Shown: piece after piece, positions 60,773 through 64,000 of the stretch
Numbering within the stretch: position 1 is the first letter of the stretch
How the letters are laid out: each line of letters opens with the position of its first letter
From: Flavobacteriales bacterium UBA2669
GTDB lineage: Bacteria; Bacteroidota; Bacteroidia; Flavobacteriales_E; Vicingaceae
Length of the DNA: 64,000 nt
Direction of reading: 5' to 3'
Assembly: GCA_002359215.1 (NCBI GenBank)
Contig: DEMN01000012.1
Coordinates: forward strand, 955,786-1,019,785
Position numbers and translations under genes: made by a program
The notes under the pieces: generated by a model
Seen by the model: only the letters and a program-made list of their open reading frames with translations
What the model was told of the DNA's origin: nothing
The model's database searches: none

Positions 60773-61852
60773 ATGGCAAAAATTATCTTTCTTTTAATAT
60801 TAACAACGCTGAGTTTAATTTCTTCAGCACAAATTATTATTTCTAATAATGATATGCCAAATGTTAACGATATTTATCATATTAGTATTACTTCTAACTT
60901 ACAAGGAAATAACCCTGCTCTTACTGGTACTAATTTCTTATGGGATTATTCTCAACTTCAAGCAACCATTCAACGCTCTGATACTTTCGTAACTGTATCT
61001 TCAACACCATTTGCTTACCAATATTATTTTAACAATCTTCTTTTATACCCCAATCATAAAGCCAATTATGCAATAAAAGGAAATGATATAAATTTTCAAG
61101 TAGTAAACATTACTGATATTTACGATTTTTACAAAAACGCTTCTTCTCAATATGCTAATGTTGGTTTTGGTTCCAATATAAATGGAGTACCATCATCTAC
61201 ACGAAGAATTCCTGTTGATATTCAATATGTTTTTCCGCTCAATTATAACAACAACAATACTTCTTATTCTGAGTTTTTAGTTTCCATACCAACGGTAGGC
61301 GATTATGGTCAATTTCAAGAGCGTGTCGATACAGTTGATGGATGGGGAACTGTTATTACTCCTTATGGAACTTTCAATTGCTTAAGAGTAAAATCTATTT
61401 TAAATATTACTGACACACTTTATACATCTCAATTTGGAACAGGATTTAGTTTTCCAAGGCCACAACAAATTGAATACAAATGGTTAGTTGCAAGCTCAGG
61501 TGTCCCTGTATTAAAGGTAACAACTACTCCAGGAGGGTCTCAAATAGAATATCAGGATAATTTAATGGTTGGTATTAATGATAATGTTTCGCCTATATAT
61601 CAATTAAAAGTACTTCCTAATCCTGCAAAAGAATCAATTGTTATAGATTTTCAATCTCTAAAGAAAGAACAAGTCTCTATCAGTTTAAAAAATATCAATG
61701 GTAAAATGATTAAAGAGATTTATAGTGGGACTATTGAGAAAGGCAACAACCATATTTTATTATCTCTTTCTGAGTATAGTAATGGTTATTATTTTTTAGA
61801 TCTGAATTTTACTAATTCTACAATAACCGAAAAGTTGGTTATCTCCAGATAA
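60773..61852 (+). CDS. T9SS type A sorting domain protein
   Basis: Secreted protein of 359 residues. The ATG at 60773 opens with a signal peptide (MAKIIFLLILTTLSLISSAQ); an upstream in-frame ATG at 60710 lies inside the ssrA terminator. The body (about 22-275) is beta-rich with many Asn and Tyr and no recognised enzyme domain. The C-terminal sorting domain (about 285-359: LKVLPNPAKESIVIDF, then GYYFLDLNF and EKLVISR) directs export by type IX secretion and attachment to the surface. It is separated from ssrA by a terminator and ends at a shared terminator with the next, convergent gene. Confidence 0.85.
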   Translation: MAKIIFLLILTTLSLISSAQIIISNNDMPNVNDIYHISITSNLQGNNPALTGTNFLWDYSQLQATIQRSDTFVTVSSTPFAYQYYFNNLLLYPNHKANYAIKGNDINFQVVNITDIYDFYKNASSQYANVGFGSNINGVPSSTRRIPVDIQYVFPLNYNNNNTSYSEFLVSIPTVGDYGQFQERVDTVDGWGTVITPYGTFNCLRVKSILNITDTLYTSQFGTGFSFPRPQQIEYKWLVASSGVPVLKVTTTPGGSQIEYQDNLMVGINDNVSPIYQLKVLPNPAKESIVIDFQSLKKEQVSISLKNINGKMIKEIYSGTIEKGNNHILLSLSEYSNGYYFLDLNFTNSTITEKLVISR

Positions 61853-61863
61853 AACAATTCCAT

Positions 61864-61899
61864 AAAAAAACCAGCTAAATTTAGCTGGTTTTTATTTTT
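61864..61899. terminator. Bidirectional terminator between two secreted-protein genes
   Basis: A 24-nt perfect palindrome (61868-61891) with A-run before and T-run after it, serving both convergent genes. Confidence 0.88.
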
Positions 61900-64000
61900 A
61901 AATTACTACGGTTACTTTACCAATGTATTCGTGCCACTTTCCAAAAATATCTTTCGCTCTAATTTTATAGACATATACATCTTGCTTAATTTCTCCATTT
62001 TTATACCTTCCATCCCACTGTGAATCTAGCTGATTACCTTCAAATATTAATTCACCCCATCTATCAAAAATTAAAGTTTCTATCTCATCTATGCCATATC
62101 CTTTAGCAAAGAAATAATCATTTTTATTATCACTATCAGGCGTAAATGCATTAGGTATCCATAGTGCAAAAGCAGGCTCTATTCTTACTTTCTTTTGTGT
62201 GGTATCCTTACAACCAAAAGTGTTTTCGATAAATAAAGTAACATAATAATCACCCGAATCTGTGTAATGATGCACAGGATGTTGATTGGTAAATGTAGTT
62301 CCCTTATCTCCTACATCCCAAAGCCATTGATTAGCTACAACAGATAAATCTGTAAAAGTAATTTCACTATCATAAATATTAGCTTCTTCAGGAGAATAGG
62401 CAAAATCTGCCAAAGGTTTTGGAAAAACAGTAAGCATTTGACTCATAGAGTCAGTAATTGTACAACCTTTATCTGAAGTAACAGAAAGAATAACATTATA
62501 ATAAGCTGTATTAGTATGGGATGGGTTATTAAACACTACTCCACTTGGGCTTTGAGCTGAAGATGTATTTCCGTTACCAAAGTCCCAATGCCAACCTGAA
62601 ATATTTCCTAGGGTATCAATAGAAGAATTATCTGTAAAGTTTATGGTTAAAGGAGAACATCCTTGAGTAATATCTGCTATAAAATCAACATGAGGTATTG
62701 GATTAACAGTAATCTCTAATGTTTGGCTATTAGCACATCCATTATTACTAACAACAGTAAGCGTTGCATAAAATTTTCCTTCAGAATTATACTGATAAAT
62801 AGGGTTTTGTTGTGCACTTGTTCCTGAGTTATCACCAAAATCCCAATTCCATGAAACAATATTGTTTTGTGTGAAATTATTTGATACTGTTGTTAAATCG
62901 GTAAATTGAGTAGGCGTATTAAAACAAACCTCTGTTGGTGAGAAATTCACCACCGGAATTGGCCACACTTCAACAAAGTGCTTTATAGTATCTTTACACC
63001 CATTGTTAGATGTTACTACTAATGTGGCAGAATAAATTCCTTCTGCATTATAATTATGTTGAGGACTTTGTTGTATTGAGGTATTTCCATCTCCAAAATA
63101 CCATTGCCAATTTGAAACATTTCCACTTGCTATAGTTGTACCATCTACAAAAGGTATAGTAGTTCCATAACACTGATTACTAAAAGTAAATTCTGCTTCA
63201 GGCATAGGATGAATAGTTACCGTTTTTAATACGGTATCGACACAACCTTGTGCTGAATATACTATTAATAAAGGATTATAAACTCCTGCACTCTGATATA
63301 GGTTTTGAGTTGTTTGGTTAGTATCATCAATTACTCCATCATTTTCATAATCCCATGCCCAACTAACTATTGAAGAATTGTTTACTGTTGAAATATCATT
63401 TAATTGAACTACATCAGCTAAACAAGCATTATTTACCGTAAAGTTTGCAACAGGATTATCATAAACATCAATAGAACTGGTGTAGGTATTTATACAACCA
63501 CTATCCGATATAACGGTTAAGTTTACATTATATGTACCAGGTAAGTTATAGGTATATGATGGGTTTGCATTTGTTGATGTTCCTGAATTATCACCAAAAT
63601 CCCATTGCCAGTTTACAATTCCTCCAGTAGCAATGGAAGATGAATCAATAAAATTAGTTATTTGATTAAAACAAACTGCATCAGCAACAAAATTAGCCAC
63701 AGGAATTGGATCAACTACTACAGGAATGATGATTGAGTCTTTACAACCTAAAGATGTTGCTATATGCAACTGAGTATTATAAGTCCCTGCTGTTGGAAAT
63801 CCGTTTGAGGAATTCTGATTAGTATTATCAATTACCCCATCATTAGTAAAATCCCATGCCCAACTTACTATTGTTCCACCATTAGATTGGGACAAATCTG
63901 TAAATGAAGTTTGTGTTCCTTCACATACGTTAGAATAAGAAAAATTAGCCGCAGGAGTTGCATCAATAGTTATATAGAAATTATCTGACGGACCAGGGCA
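61898..64000 (-). CDS. Large PKD-repeat protein with gliding motility-associated C-terminal domain, 5' end outside the window
   Basis: Partial gene: 700 codons are present and the frame stays open to the right edge, so the start and signal peptide lie beyond 64000. Seven PKD domains follow each other (each with a WxWDFG-like turn and a strand ending in NGC or SGC), two of them with an inserted NDGVID-type acidic loop. The last 90 residues (IPNAFTPDSDNKNDYF, FDRWGELIFEG, QWDGRYKNG, VYVYKIRAKD) form a CHU_C/type B sorting domain for type IX secretion. Such proteins are large adhesins or surface proteins. The full length cannot be known. Confidence 0.9.
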   Translation of the reverse strand, partial: CPGPSDNFYITIDATPAANFSYSNVCEGTQTSFTDLSQSNGGTIVSWAWDFTNDGVIDNTNQNSSNGFPTAGTYNTQLHIATSLGCKDSIIIPVVVDPIPVANFVADAVCFNQITNFIDSSSIATGGIVNWQWDFGDNSGTSTNANPSYTYNLPGTYNVNLTVISDSGCINTYTSSIDVYDNPVANFTVNNACLADVVQLNDISTVNNSSIVSWAWDYENDGVIDDTNQTTQNLYQSAGVYNPLLIVYSAQGCVDTVLKTVTIHPMPEAEFTFSNQCYGTTIPFVDGTTIASGNVSNWQWYFGDGNTSIQQSPQHNYNAEGIYSATLVVTSNNGCKDTIKHFVEVWPIPVVNFSPTEVCFNTPTQFTDLTTVSNNFTQNNIVSWNWDFGDNSGTSAQQNPIYQYNSEGKFYATLTVVSNNGCANSQTLEITVNPIPHVDFIADITQGCSPLTINFTDNSSIDTLGNISGWHWDFGNGNTSSAQSPSGVVFNNPSHTNTAYYNVILSVTSDKGCTITDSMSQMLTVFPKPLADFAYSPEEANIYDSEITFTDLSVVANQWLWDVGDKGTTFTNQHPVHHYTDSGDYYVTLFIENTFGCKDTTQKKVRIEPAFALWIPNAFTPDSDNKNDYFFAKGYGIDEIETLIFDRWGELIFEGNQLDSQWDGRYKNGEIKQDVYVYKIRAKDIFGKWHEYIGKVTVVI

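Noticed and set aside
62400..63950. Repeated WxWDFG-coding segments that could suggest a tandem DNA repeat
   Set aside because: They are PKD domains of one protein with low nucleotide identity.

Overview
The window is about one-third G+C and looks like a chromosome segment of a Bacteroidota bacterium, most likely Flavobacteriales. The signs are a GldI-type FKBP next to an NrnA-type DHH phosphoesterase, type IX secretion sorting domains (two type A, one CHU_C/type B), Bacteroidota-type promoters (-7 box TAnnTTTG) and a tmRNA whose tag reads GEDNYAMAA. No rRNA, tRNA, transposase, prophage or CRISPR array was found. The final gene is cut by the right edge.

Layout. 22-6924 (minus): the potassium-uptake pair trkA-trkH, then an nrnA-gldI-FKBP-FKBP-FKBP run ending in a strong terminator. 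7119-13529 (plus): uvrA, mutL and two rhomboid proteases. 13561-17090 (minus): a transglutaminase-like exported protein, a ZIP metal transporter and a methyltransferase. 17324-25334 (plus): a SiaB/SiaC-type switch pair, a DUF2339-DUF3999 membrane pair, a seven-repeat beta-propeller T9SS cargo protein and a DUF6265 protein. 25339-28350 (minus): gcvT, comB and a zinc-dependent phospholipase C-like gene. 28531-29379: a lone HEPN/Abi-like gene between palindromic elements.

29706-42625 is a surface-polysaccharide locus on the minus strand: Wzx-like flippase, two O-antigen ligase/polymerase-type proteins, two GT4 glycosyltransferases, a methyltransferase, WecB, a DegT aminotransferase, a PglC-type phosphoglycosyl transferase and a FlaA1/WbpM-type dehydratase. 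One plus-strand gene of unknown role (35765-36988) splits it in two. The dehydratase, aminotransferase and phosphoglycosyl transferase could together make and load a 4-amino-6-deoxy sugar onto undecaprenyl phosphate.

42800-58953 (mostly plus) is housekeeping: queD-folE, a Bax-inhibitor-1 protein, ychF (minus), a PIG-L deacetylase (minus), a THUMP-domain RNA methyltransferase, pfkA, an AddA-like helicase-nuclease, dapA, msrA, a second SiaC-like gene and aminopeptidase P. After a saccharopine dehydrogenase-like gene come ssrA, a T9SS cargo gene and a large PKD-repeat adhesin-like gene.

Most notable: (i) four genes whose start codon lies exactly 4 nt after a TAnnTTTG box, implying leaderless mRNAs; (ii) two 91-92 bp intergenic elements with shared sequence and shared potential folding; (iii) four consecutive FKBP genes, two with almost identical catalytic domains; (iv) two SiaC paralogues, both keeping Thr68, with only one kinase. 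No clearly undescribed multi-gene system was found; the RNA-like element and the lone HEPN/Abi-like gene are the best candidates for new biology.
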